This document shows positions 1 to 8,968 of a stretch of DNA of 64,000 bases, piece after piece. The DNA is from Schizosaccharomyces osmophilus (Eukaryota; Ascomycota; Schizosaccharomycetes; Schizosaccharomycetales; Schizosaccharomycetaceae), in the NCBI RefSeq assembly GCF_027921745.1, contig NC_079238.1, forward strand, positions 744,001 to 808,000. Reading direction: 5' to 3'. Position numbers and translations under genes: made by a program. The notes beneath the pieces are model-generated. The model had not been told where the DNA came from and did not search any database. It saw only the letters and a program-made list of their open reading frames with translations. The first letter of the stretch is position 1. Each line of letters opens with the position of its first letter.

Positions 1-375
1 CTAACTGACGATCCTTAGCTTTTGAACGGCATCTTTCCCTGTGTTTCATCTAGAGCAAGAAAAGATCTGTAATTTTATTTGAGGATCTTGAACAAAAAGT
101 GAACATTGCTCTGCTGCAAAACAGGATTTGAGCCTCTTTGTATTTTATAACAGTACCAACTAGACTTTCGAGCGATCGATGCGTTGTTCGACATTTTGCA
201 AGCCGGTTCCCGCTAATTGTGATTGTGAATATTAATTTTTCATTTACTTTCATATCGTATTTGGTAACTTGATATTAAATTCAATGCCTTCTAAAGTACT
301 AACGATGATAGTAAATTACTTTTTTCTTAAACGTCCTTGACTCAGTCCAAACCCAATTGAAATCGTTTCATAAAA
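1..375. promoter_or_regulatory. left-edge intergenic, npt1 5' region
   Basis: AT-rich sequence upstream of the nicotinate phosphoribosyltransferase gene. I see no convincing coding sequence or RNA gene. It presumably holds the promoter and 5' UTR of the plus-strand gene that starts at 376. Confidence 0.5.
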
Positions 376-1608
376 ATGACTACGCAAGCGGTTACTTCTA
401 TTCTAGACACTGATCTTTACAAACTGACCATGCTACAAGCTGTGTTGGAACATTATCCAACAGCTGAGGTTTCTTATGTATATACAAATCGTTCTCCTGA
501 AATGGCATTAAACGAGGAAGCAGTAGCATGGTTAAAAGACGGAATTTCGAACTTGAGAAATCTCACGCTACTTCCGGAAGAAGAGGCTCGGCTTCGTCAA
601 CGATGCCCGTATTTAAAGGAGTCCTTTTACGAATTTATGCATTCCTACGCATTTGATCCAGAAAATGTTGTTTTCCTTGAGTATAATAAAGATACCAAGG
701 ACCTTGCTATTACGATTAAAGGGCTTTGGAAAAACACTATATTTTACGAAATTCCATTGCTTGCTCTTGTTTCAGAGGCCTATTTCAAGTTCGTTGACAA
801 AGATTGGTCATCTGAAGGGCAATTCGAAAAAGCTTACGAGAAAGGAAAGCGCCTCATAAATGCTGGATGTTACTTTACAGACTTTGGCAGCCGTCGTCGT
901 CGTGATCACCATGCCCAAGATGTTATGTTGCAAGGATTAATTAAGGCTCAGCAAGATGTTAAAGGACCTGGTCGTTTCCTTGGAACTTCAAATGTGCACT
1001 TTGCTCAAAAATATGACCTGGAGGTGTCTGGTACCGTCGCCCACGAGTGGTATATGGGTGTTGCTGCTATTACGAAAAATTATGCAGACGCTAATCGGAT
1101 TGCTTCAGAGAAATGGGTACAAACATTTGGTAAGAGCCTCTTGATTGCTCTCACTGATACCTTTTCTACCGATGTGTTCTTGCGTAACTTCACGGCAAAT
1201 ACTCCTGATGATTTAGCCTGCGTCTTTCACGGTGTTCGACAGGATAGTGGAGTCGCTGAAGAATACATTGAAAAGATCGTTGACCATTACCAATCACTCG
1301 GCGTTGATCCTTCTACGAAAATGATAGTTCATAGTGATGCTTTGAACGTTGATCGTTGCATCTGTTTGCACAATTACGGCAAGAAGTTTGGTATCAAATC
1401 TTCGTTTGGAATTGGTACGAATTTTACCAGCGATTTTGATCACGTATCAAAGCCAGGCCAAAAGAGCAAGGCTATGAATATTGTGATCAAATTACACACT
1501 GCCAATGGAGCCAAGGCTGTCAAAATCAGTGACGATATCATGAAAAATACTGGTGAGAAAGATGCTGTTGTAGAAGTTAAAACGCAACTTGGCCTTCCTC
1601 TGAAGTAA
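376..1608 (+). CDS. npt1: nicotinate phosphoribosyltransferase
   Basis: This 410-residue intronless protein matches the eukaryotic NAPRTase family (S. cerevisiae Npt1 type). It converts nicotinate and PRPP to nicotinate mononucleotide, the entry step of the Preiss-Handler NAD salvage pathway, in cytosol and nucleus. The N-terminus (SILDTDLYKLTMLQA) is the family opening motif. The segment VSGTVAHEWYMG carries the histidine expected to be phosphorylated during ATP-coupled turnover, and DTFSTDVFLRNF and RQDSG form the phosphate and ribose-binding region. Length is usual for the family. The start is the first ATG, in the context AAAAATG. It is followed convergently by mrpl19. The symbol is the budding yeast name; I recall the S. 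pombe gene as SPAC1486.06. Confidence 0.95.
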   Translation: MTTQAVTSILDTDLYKLTMLQAVLEHYPTAEVSYVYTNRSPEMALNEEAVAWLKDGISNLRNLTLLPEEEARLRQRCPYLKESFYEFMHSYAFDPENVVFLEYNKDTKDLAITIKGLWKNTIFYEIPLLALVSEAYFKFVDKDWSSEGQFEKAYEKGKRLINAGCYFTDFGSRRRRDHHAQDVMLQGLIKAQQDVKGPGRFLGTSNVHFAQKYDLEVSGTVAHEWYMGVAAITKNYADANRIASEKWVQTFGKSLLIALTDTFSTDVFLRNFTANTPDDLACVFHGVRQDSGVAEEYIEKIVDHYQSLGVDPSTKMIVHSDALNVDRCICLHNYGKKFGIKSSFGIGTNFTSDFDHVSKPGQKSKAMNIVIKLHTANGAKAVKISDDIMKNTGEKDAVVEVKTQLGLPLK

Positions 1609-2027
1609 TCGTGAAAAGTGGGTAGTTTGGTTCAATGAAAATTGTTAAGTATCTTTTGTTTTAGTTGCGATTGTCTTAATACGAATAAAATCTGACAGTT
1701 CCCAAACCTAGCAACAAATAAGCCTTCATTATGGTTTAAATGATGCTTGCATATAGATTCGTGCAAACGACACAAAGGTTTTCTATACCACGAATTAAAA
1801 TTATATAGTTGACTAATAGAATAAGATGATTAAAATAGAGGTTAAGACTCGAACAATATTTGTTAGTATTATAATTCATTCATTCTTTAAATTACTTTTT
1901 CTGGACCAAAATGAGAGTGAAGAGGAGATTGGGAATCAGTAAATTATACAGAGGGGAGAAAAGAAAGGAGCACCAATACAAAATACCACTTCGAAGAAGG
2001 TACGGGTAATGTTCACTGTGCAACCGT
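1609..2027. other. convergent intergenic region, npt1/mrpl19
   Basis: About 420 bp of AT-rich sequence between two converging genes. It should hold both 3' UTRs and poly(A) signals. I see no gene in it. Confidence 0.5.
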
Positions 2028-2462
2028 CTACAGAACAACTTGAATCCCCATACTCTTGGCTGTCCCAATGACACTTTTGCACAACGATGTTAATTCTGTT
2101 CCTTTCAACGTAGGATCTGTGCTTTTCAATTTTGCAATTTCATAGACATGCTTCAAGCTGAGTTGCCCTTTTATATCGTGCTTTGGTGAACTGGACCCTT
2201 TTTCAATGTCCAGAGTTTTGCAAATCAGCCAGCTAGTAGGAGGGGTATGGATAGTGAATGAGAATGTCCTCTGGGGAGTGACAGTAACACGACAGGGAAT
2301 AGGAACGGTAGGAACGTATCCTACAGTACGCGCATTGAATTCTTTACAAAAGTCGATACTTTTGACACCACGAGCACCCAAGGCAGGACCAATTGGGGGA
2401 GTAGGAGCTGCCTTTCCAGCAGGAACAACAAGCTTAACTAAAGACGCTTTTGGTGTTGACAT
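2028..2462 (-). CDS. mrpl19: mitochondrial large ribosomal subunit protein uL11m
   Basis: The 144-residue product is a bacterial-type L11. The N-terminal domain has the proline-rich segment GKAAPTPPIGPALGARGV, and the C-terminal rRNA-binding domain ends in the typical GTAKSMGIQVV. L11 forms the GTPase-associated stalk base with 23S-like rRNA. The absence of a cytosolic-type L12 sequence, the size, and the neighbouring cox16 point to the mitochondrial protein. There is no obvious cleavable leader beyond the basic N-terminus, which is common for mitochondrial L11. No intron is needed. It is divergent from cox16. Confidence 0.93.
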   Translation of the reverse strand: MSTPKASLVKLVVPAGKAAPTPPIGPALGARGVKSIDFCKEFNARTVGYVPTVPIPCRVTVTPQRTFSFTIHTPPTSWLICKTLDIEKGSSSPKHDIKGQLSLKHVYEIAKLKSTDPTLKGTELTSLCKSVIGTAKSMGIQVVL

Positions 2463-3196
2463 TTGGTAGATTCCAAGTTCTTTTTGGCTGCTCTTAGAGC
2501 GTTCATTCAGGCATAGTGAGGTAACAGTATTCTAGGTAACGTTATATGTAAATAAACAGAAAACTGCTTTTACGGAAGACGCGTAGGCTTTAAATTTGTT
2601 GCATTCAAATTAGATTGAACGATAACTCAAAAACGAAAAAAGTAATTCCGGTTCACTGAGAAAACTCGCTATAAAATGAGCAAGTCCGACACCCAAGGAC
2701 CTAATTATACTCTCAAGGATACCGTCTTAGAGTTTTCAGAAGCTAGAAGCACTTAGAATAACTATTTGTTTTGACCTGCAAGAGAAAGAAACCTTGTCAA
2801 TGGGGTATGGAAGGACTTATGAATTGTTTTGTTTGTTTGGTTGAGATGAGTGGAAGCAAAATTGAAGGTAGATCCCATTACTTTTAACTTCCTGTTTTCA
2901 ATTTATCTTTCTCTGTCCATCTTCGTAATAGAGAATGAGTCAAATTAAGTATGAGGACATAAGTCGGTGTTGTTCGCTTCCAAGCGCATTTCCAAGAAAA
3001 TGAAAACAAAATAAAAGGAGAGAATTTTGAAAAGAAAAAAAATAATGAAGAAGCATCGTGGATCAATACTGCTTTGGTTTTTTTGGGTCACTCATCTTCC
3101 CCTATACTAGAACACCTGAATCAGAAAAGGGTCAAGTCGTGTCTGGTTAAGCGTTATTACAAGCCTGCACTCAACGCGTTGTATTTTTTAGGGATC
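2463..3196. promoter_or_regulatory. divergent promoter region, mrpl19/cox16
   Basis: A 734 bp region between divergent genes. It contains one ACGCGT (MCB core) at 2579-2584 and a 26-codon open frame at 2676-2756 (listed separately). The open frame in phase with cox16 extends upstream only from a TTG, so it was not taken as coding. Confidence 0.45.
2676..2756 (+). CDS. possible 26-residue small ORF
   Basis: An ATG in good A-rich context (ATAAAATG) opens a frame reading MSKSDTQGPNYTLKDTVL and ending EFSEARST. It is hydrophilic, with balanced charge and no membrane segment. No splice donor follows that would extend it. I do not recognise it. It could be a short conserved peptide, a uORF in the cox16 leader, or chance. 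Confidence 0.2.
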   Translation: MSKSDTQGPNYTLKDTVLEFSEARST

Positions 3197-3633
3197 ATGA
3201 CCAGATTTTTCGAATGGAAACTTTGGTATCGTAATAAATCCAAACGGAACCCGTTGCTTTGGGTTGGTGCACCTTTCATGGGTTCCATTTTATTGGTTTG
3301 GGTGTTTGCAATTCCAATTGCTCAAATTAAATTTACAAGAAGAGATGAACAAGTTAAAACCCTTACAAAAGAAGAGCAGCTCGACCTCAACAAGAGGAGA
3401 CGAAAAGTCAATGTTAATGAAGAATATTATGTACGTGAAGTCTACAAAGAGATTCTCTTTAATTCTTTCTTTTTCTACCCTTGAGAAAATCTTGTTACTA
3501 ATGAATGTAGAGGATCATGTTAGACAAGATGCAACAAGAAAGTGGAGATTATGAGAATAAACGAGTTCCACGTTTGTCTGGAGAGCCTACATGGGAGCCA
3601 GGTTCTTCTTCAAATGAAGCGGAAGATAAATAA
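3197..3633 (+). CDS. cox16: cytochrome c oxidase assembly protein Cox16
   Basis: Two exons (3197-3430 and 3511-3633) are joined across an 80 bp intron with a GTACGT donor, a TTACTAAT branch region and a TAG acceptor, in phase 0. They give 118 residues. The protein has a basic N-terminus (MTRFFEWKLWYRNKSKRNP), one membrane segment (about 24-42), then the conserved IKFTRRDEQVKTLTKEEQLDL and RRKVNVNEEYY, and a C-terminus with RVPRLSGEPTWEP. This matches Cox16, an inner-membrane factor for Cox2 maturation in complex IV assembly. The open frame begins upstream at a TTG, but 3197 is the first ATG and gives the family's usual length. Confidence 0.92.
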
Positions 3634-4815
3634 ACCAAATTCAAAAATGAATTTGTAAAGCTTTTCGCCTATTGACCAGGTCCACCGATCTTTGATGAAG
3701 AATGCTAAGGTTCAGGAACTGACACAACGTTTCCCTCTGACCCCATTTCCGCAAACACTCTTGCTGATGCTGCCGTTTTTGAAAACATTTACATGGAATA
3801 CAGGAGTAGTCGTGGTGAGAAATGACAACCTCTACCTCATACTAAGTCTGCATTTGGAAAACAGCAGCATCGGCAAAAAAATAAAGAAAAAAATATTATT
3901 CGGCATTTATTTTTGGTATTCCTCTCTCTCTTACAGTATATGTTCTGAGATATTTTCAATTGGCGCACCTTTGTTCCTTTCTGCTTCAGTTCTTCAAATC
4001 ATCGCAGTTTTTTTACTGATAATGGCTTCATTTTGGAAATTAATTGAAAAAGGATTCAATTTACGTTGTATCGAAACTGCTCTTTTCTAGTTTTTCTTTT
4101 TTATACTCAAGGAAATATCAGTGTTCACGCATAAGAAGATAACCAAGTGGAAGCCGCTGTAAAGAATCTCGCATCAACCTTATTCTGAAAACATAGGGTA
4201 TTTATTGTCTACATTCATCCTAATGAACAGAGTATCTAAAGCATTTTGTCCTTGGATTTGAGTTCCCGTTTACAGTAAATTACTTTATGTGAACATCCAT
4301 GACTTAAATATATGTGATCGTAGCTACCATTGTTGCGTGAATGAATACTCTTTATTGAGTCGGAATTCAAATTCAAATAGTCCATAATAATTTCGATAAC
4401 AGACGTGACTTATTGGAGTTATAATTCTCAAAAAATGGTTCATTGTTTGGTTTAACATCTTATGCATACTACTTGCTCCAGATGAATTATCAATAATACA
4501 TATAGCTGTGGTATCCTAGGTATGACGGATACAACTCATTTGAATAGAAATTGCAAGATGGGAATGAAGACTTTGATGAAGAAACATTTGTGAGACCATG
4601 CGTTAGTGGGCGACGAACAATTACTTCGCAAAATTTATTTGATATAAATATAACTCGAAGCACAAAGATGGTATCAAGTAAATACCTTTTAATGAAGAAA
4701 ATAAAAGATAAGAATGATCGAAATTATCTGAAATTGAACGTCGTCAATAAAAAAACTCTGTCCTCAATAACCGCTTTGGTAATCTAATATACATAATTTG
4801 CCTAAACTATTAGGC
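3634..4815. other. gene-poor stretch with decayed-looking coding fragments
   Basis: Almost 1.2 kb without an intact gene I can name. Short open stretches occur at about 3680-3900 and 4524-4787, for example the readable peptides FPSDPISANTLADAAVFE and NEDFDEETFVRPCVSGRR. They have coding-like composition but no complete frame. They could be remnants of a host gene lost at a rearrangement point next to the wtf island. I could not assign a family. Confidence 0.35.
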
Positions 4816-4934
4816 GACTACGGCCACACCTAGGCGAAAACACCAGTTCCCGTCCGATCACTGCAGTTAAGCGTCTGAGGGTCTCGTTAGTACTATGGTT
4901 GGAGACAACAAGGGAATCCGGGATGCTGTAGGCT
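4816..4934 (+). rRNA. 5S ribosomal RNA (copy 1)
   Basis: This 119-nt sequence carries the fission yeast 5S signature: CGGCCACACCTAGGCG, then CCGATCACTGCAGTTAAGCG, then GTTAGTACTATGG, ending GATGCTGTAGGCT. The internal A box, intermediate element and C box region is intact. A TATA-like TAATATACATAA lies about 30 bp upstream, as fission yeast Pol III genes need, and T runs follow for termination. It differs from copy 2 at four positions or so. Position 2 is A instead of T, opposite a G in helix I, so the terminal helix has one mismatch. Confidence 0.95.
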
Positions 4935-5280
4935 TTTCACTTTTTTATTTTACTTTTTGCTTCTTTTTGTTGCTCTTTTAAAAATTGAAGCACATGGCTT
5001 TAATCGTGATCGACATAGACGTTTGACTTAGTGATACTAGTGATTGCAAGGAAGCAATGGTCATCCATGATTCAATAATTAATTAAATTCTTTATTAGTT
5101 ATTAATTAAAAGGTTCTATAAGGATCAGTGATTAAAAGCGTCTGACGAATAAATATAAGAAACAAAATGCAAAGATGAAACATAAACATAAACACAAACA
5201 TAAGCAAAAGCAAAAGCATGCTGGAGAAAAAACAACAAGAACGGACATCATAATAAACAATGCTTTACTTTCCGTATAAA
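4935..5280. other. spacer between 5S copy 1 and wtf gene 1
   Basis: It begins with T-rich Pol III terminator sequence shared with 5S copy 2. It then holds AT-rich DNA and the 3' UTR of the minus-strand wtf gene, including a short 6-bp-unit repeat at 5178-5218. I see no gene. Confidence 0.5.
5178..5218. repeat. imperfect hexanucleotide tandem repeat (AAACAT-like)
   Basis: About seven imperfect copies of a 6-bp unit (AAACAT, AAACAC, AAGCAA and similar), about 60 bp downstream of the stop codon of the minus-strand wtf gene. Confidence 0.6.
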
Positions 5281-6118
5281 TCAATTCCCACCGCTTTCAA
5301 CATCCCTAGACTGACCCGGTTCCTGGCGTAACCCTGGAGATTGCTCAGTATGTTCAGAGGACGGTTGTTTAAAAGTATCATCACTACGATCGTTGAACTG
5401 GTTTTCAGGCTCTGGTGGCAAGCTGTTTAATGGGATACTATTATCATCCGTCAAGTCGTTTCTATCCGATGACATCCTGAAGCCTAGAGCACTAGTAATC
5501 ACAGAAAAAAACGAGGAAATCCAAGAAAAAACTAGACGAATCAATATAACGATTATATCCACCAACACTAAAAGTACCCCATTAGTAAACATATCAAATT
5601 AAAATTCCACCATTTCACTTACATGAACAAACATATAGAAACATGTAGAAAGCCATGACGACAAGAACAGCTGCTACAGTAGCTTGAAAGTTTACCCCTA
5701 CAGATTCTTTCATCGATTCCTTTATAAAGGGGACAAGGTATTTGTAAGAAAACCAAAAGTTTACTATGACCGAAAGAATAAAGCAAAAACTAAGCCGAGC
5801 AGTTTCATTTTCCTGTCTGCGTTGTGCTTCGGGGATTCTCACAATTTTTGCCGGCCAGAAAATTAACCACAATAATGCCGTCAAGACATTTCGTAAAGAA
5901 ATAGAGAATATATTTCCTCCTGCCATGTTGGTAGACGCTTCTTGATGTCTGTTTTCTGAGTACGGAGGTGCATGACCTTTTTCCAAGTCGTCTAGATGAG
6001 AATTCAAGATTTCATTGTACCGTGGCAGTTCACCGTCAAACGTTGCAAGAGTGCCCAAGCGAGGAACGTCAGCTGAATCAGCATCTTTTAGCTTTTTGTA
6101 TTTGTTTTTTTCAATCAT
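5281..6118 (-). CDS. wtf-family gene 1 (poison-antidote or antidote-only type)
   Basis: A Schizosaccharomyces-specific wtf gene of two exons (6118-5623 and 5567-5281) with a 55 bp intron (GTAAGT donor, TTACTAAT branch, TAG acceptor). The frame is consistent and gives about 260 residues, so it looks whole. Its N-terminus, with NKYKKL and later DLEKGHAPPYSE, is the conserved acidic PPY-containing wtf first-exon segment. Several membrane segments follow (FSISLRNVLTALLWLIFWP, LSFCFILSVIVNFWFSY, VAAVLVVMAFYMFLYV, LVDIIVILIRLVFSWISSFF), then a polar tail rich in acidic, Ser and Pro residues. Unlike gene 2, no intron separates the N-terminal segment from the membrane part, so a shorter form from an intronic promoter is not evident. 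I infer an antidote-only or diverged member. It is divergent from gene 2 and flanked by a 5S gene. The alternative is a wtf-related membrane protein without drive function. Confidence 0.75.
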
Positions 6119-6668
6119 TTTCTGAAATTCCTTCAAAACCTACTCAAATAGGCAGTAAACACCCAAATTCATGTCAGAACTTTCAAAAAGTAGCACACAT
6201 CCGATCCGACTAACAAGCTTAATAAAATCTACTTTGTAACAACTCCAAACTACATGAATCGAGTCCACAATGGCAATGACTAGAGTTTTGCAGAGGTGAA
6301 GCTGTCATTCACCCTCTCTGACACACATACCGATAGCTAGTAAGCGTACGCTATTCTATATATATTTACAATGAATGAACAGTCCGAAATCGCTTTTGTT
6401 TGTTTCTATCGTGTGATTAAAATAAATTAAATAAAAAGAAAGATGTACTTGTCAGTACAAATGCTGTTCGTGATAGTTGAAACAATGCTTTTACAAACTT
6501 CCGATGAATTTGCTGAAAGTAAGGCTACGAAAATCTAGAGTGTTCAATCCTTTTCCCTGGAGTTCATTAAGCCAAAGTTACTGAATCTTTCAATACAAAT
6601 ATGAGCATTTCCAATCCCTTGTTTTTATCATTCAAAGCAAAAAGCATGGTTGTTTTTGCCAAATGTTC

Positions 6669-6678
6669 CTTTGTTTAC
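6669..6678 (-). promoter_or_regulatory. forkhead (FLEX-like) site upstream of wtf gene 2
   Basis: The minus strand reads GTAAACAAAG, which matches the forkhead core bound by Mei4 and Fkh2 but not the full GTAAACAAACA FLEX consensus. It lies about 330 bp upstream of wtf gene 2 and 550 bp upstream of wtf gene 1. Confidence 0.35.
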
Positions 6679-6748
6679 TTTTTGTAATAAACGACGACTC
6701 TTTTGGATTATACTATTACGAAAAATCGCAATGAGGACTGTGACCAGT

Positions 6749-6767
6749 CAGTGACATAATGTCGCTG
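6749..6767. repeat. 19-bp near-perfect palindrome between the wtf genes
   Basis: CAGTGACAT-A-ATGTCGCTG has two 9-base arms with one mismatch around a central A. It sits about 240 bp upstream of wtf gene 2 and could be a binding site for a dimeric regulator. The core GTGACATAATGT resembles part of the psu1 upstream element at 11691. Confidence 0.45.
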
Positions 6768-7009
6768 CTTTTATGAATTAAGACATGCGAAAAGCCGTTA
6801 CCAAGATTTTTTCAAACTCGCATCTTTGGTTTTAAGGGAACACTCGTGTTGTAAGATTAGTTTGCTTTTTAAGCAAGGTCCAATTCCTTTTTCTGACAGA
6901 TCTGTGAAGAGCGGAACCAGTTCCTACGGACTTTTCTTGGTGATTCTAGTTGATTTCATTTAGAGTGTAAAAGTCAGTATCATTTTGGGCTCTAATTGCC
7001 ATTGTAAAT

Positions 7010-8131
7010 ATGAAAAACAAATATACTCCTATTTCAGATTCTGATGACTCTTCCAAAACGCTCAATGATGAAAAGGCAGATAGTCAGTCGTCTCCTTCAG
7101 ATGGTACGCCTCCTCCGTATTCAGGTAAGATTAGTTGAAATAGAAAGGAAAGGTTGATTTTTTGCGTGCTTTTTGAGCGGTTTTTGATGGAAGAATCATG
7201 CTTGTTTATTTATTTGTTGGGTTTGAGATGAATAACCTTGTCGATAAGTGTCAACAAACAGGGCGAATACCTCTATCCTTTTCACAAACAACGAAAGAAC
7301 AGTTACTAATACATCCATTAGCTTCAACCAAATTTATTGATCTCGAAATGGCTCCTGAAACAGAAGAAAGTTCTAAAAAGAAAAGATATCTGACGCCTCG
7401 TGAATTAGCAATTGTTTTTGCTATTTTTATTGTATATAATGTATGCTTGATTATTGCGAGGGTCATTCTTCTTGTTTACGAAATTCCGTTTAATCAGCTT
7501 GCCGTTTGGGTACTTTTTGGCGTTTGGTGCGCTCTATTTCTGTCATTGACAATTGGTAAGAAACTAATTTCAGGATTTTTAATGACTCACTAACTATTAG
7601 TAATAACTCAAATGCCTAAAGAATGGTTCCCGCAGGCCAAACAAGGGCTCACGCAAGCTGGAAGAGCAACCAAAAACGTATTGTCAGCTATGTGTATCGC
7701 AGCATTATATGTGTGTTTTCTCGATGTCCCTGGTTTTGTCGTGTATTATGCTGCAAAGAAGTTAACAGGATTTGAAAAGATAAACAATCAATTTTCCTAT
7801 GCTGTTTGTTTTGTTGATTCTGTCTTGTTTCTTTTTCTTTCGAGTATGCCATACAACCTGTGAACTATTCTAACTATTCTAGTAAACGGAAAGGCTCGTG
7901 AAAGCGTAAACTCTAGCTGCGTTATTTTCGTAAAAACCGTGAAAAAGAGCATAGGAATGAGTCTAAGCGTTATGGCAGACTTTTTGTTGTGGGATTCAGG
8001 TATTGTACATTGTGTTATGTTTCTTTCGTAACATCCTACTAACCTATTAATAAGGAACAAATCGAGGAGAAGAAACACCTCGGAACGAAGAAATCGAACT
8101 TCAACCTCTTGCTGAGCGGGCTGAAGTTTGA
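7010..8131 (+). CDS. wtf-family gene 2 (candidate meiotic driver)
   Basis: Five exons (7010-7124, 7322-7555, 7601-7843, 7883-7999, 8055-8131) join in frame into about 261 residues, and the gene looks whole. Exon 1 starts MKNKYTPISDSDD and ends in PPPYS, the hallmark wtf first exon. Exons 2-4 encode the membrane segments (ELAIVFAIFIVYNVCLII, FNQLAVWVLFGVWCALFL, VLSAMCIAALYVCFLDVP and others), and the last exon a polar tail (EEIELQPLAERAEV). In this family the long product (exon 1 onward) is the antidote, and a shorter product from a promoter in intron 1 is the poison that kills spores lacking the gene. Intron 1 has a forkhead site, and an in-frame Met opens MAPETEE early in exon 2. Those features suggest a driver. 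Introns have GTAAGA or GTATG donors and CTAAC-type branches. No frame defect was seen. Confidence 0.82.
7250..7260 (+). promoter_or_regulatory. forkhead (Mei4-type FLEX) site in wtf gene 2 intron 1
   Basis: GTCAACAAACA fits the forkhead consensus GTMAACA and differs from the FLEX core GTAAACAAACA at one base. It lies in intron 1, about 100 bp upstream of the first in-frame Met of exon 2. That is where S. pombe wtf drivers carry the Mei4 site of the poison transcript. Confidence 0.55.
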
Positions 8132-8849
8132 CTTTTACCGAATCCGCTTTCATTCTTTATATATCGCTCCTTCTTTGGAAACATCGATGTCAATTGCAGT
8201 CTACTAAGTTCCCTGTATTCGCTCTCACAAAAGCAAGCATCTGATGAATCCGGCAGACTTTGATTGCTTTACTAATTCACTCTTTTTTTATTTGTTTCAC
8301 AGCACCGTTGTTTATGCATCGTTCATTTCCTTCTTGAATAGACACCCTTTTTAATGATTATTTAATTATTCTGAGGAAAATATCATCGTAATTAACTAGT
8401 TTTTTACTCAATACTGTGTCGTGTCTTTCATTAATTGTAAGAACGAAAGTGATTACCGCCAGAGGTACAAATGATTCACAGCGTAGAAAGCACAAGTCTT
8501 CATATCGAAAGATTCGACAGATGTAGCTTAATTAATGAAATTATCGTTTATTTAGAGAGTCAAGTCGACGGACCATGAAAAACGTTTAAGTAGAACCGAT
8601 TTATAGAACTACAACTTTTTCAGCCCATAAACTCAAACACTCAATCTCATGCTTCTGCGACCACAATGAGAATCAATAGAAAAGAGAAAACTGCTGTTTT
8701 AAATCTTATCCTTACAGTATGAAAGCATTCTCCATTCAACGTGACAAAACACACAGATAGAACTGAGTTGAATTGGATCTTGTAGTTCATCAAGCCAAAT
8801 AAAAAACTGAATCATTATTGTATAAATATCTTTACAGACCACAACAAAC
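8132..8849. other. spacer between wtf gene 2 and 5S copy 2
   Basis: An AT-rich, 718 bp stretch holding the wtf gene 2 3' region and the upstream TATA of 5S copy 2 (TATAAATA near 8821). I see no coding sequence or repeat of note. Confidence 0.45.
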
Positions 8850-8968
8850 GTCTACGGCCACACCTAGGCGAAAACACCAGTTCCCGTCCGATCACTGCAG
8901 TTAAGCGTCTGAGGGTCTCGTTAGTACTATGATTGGAGACAACATGGGAATCCGGGATGCTGTAGGCT
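8850..8968 (+). rRNA. 5S ribosomal RNA (copy 2)
   Basis: A full 119-nt 5S gene starting GTCTACGGCC and ending GATGCTGTAGGCT, with the internal control region intact. A TATA box lies about 30 bp upstream, and T-rich terminator sequence follows. The 3' flank (TTCACTTTTT, then ATTTTACTTTTTG) matches that of copy 1 for about 25-30 bp, so the two share a duplicated unit larger than the RNA itself. Same strand as copy 1, 4 kb apart. Confidence 0.97.

Larger units (their letters stand above)
6119..7009. promoter_or_regulatory. divergent promoter region of the wtf pair
   Basis: An 891 bp region between the two divergent wtf genes. It contains a forkhead core GTAAACAAA on the minus strand (6669-6678) and a near-perfect 19-bp palindrome (6749-6767). 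I see no third coding region in it. Confidence 0.5.

Noticed and set aside
3074-3196. N-terminal extension of cox16
   Set aside because: It begins at TTG. The first ATG at 3197 already gives the full family length.
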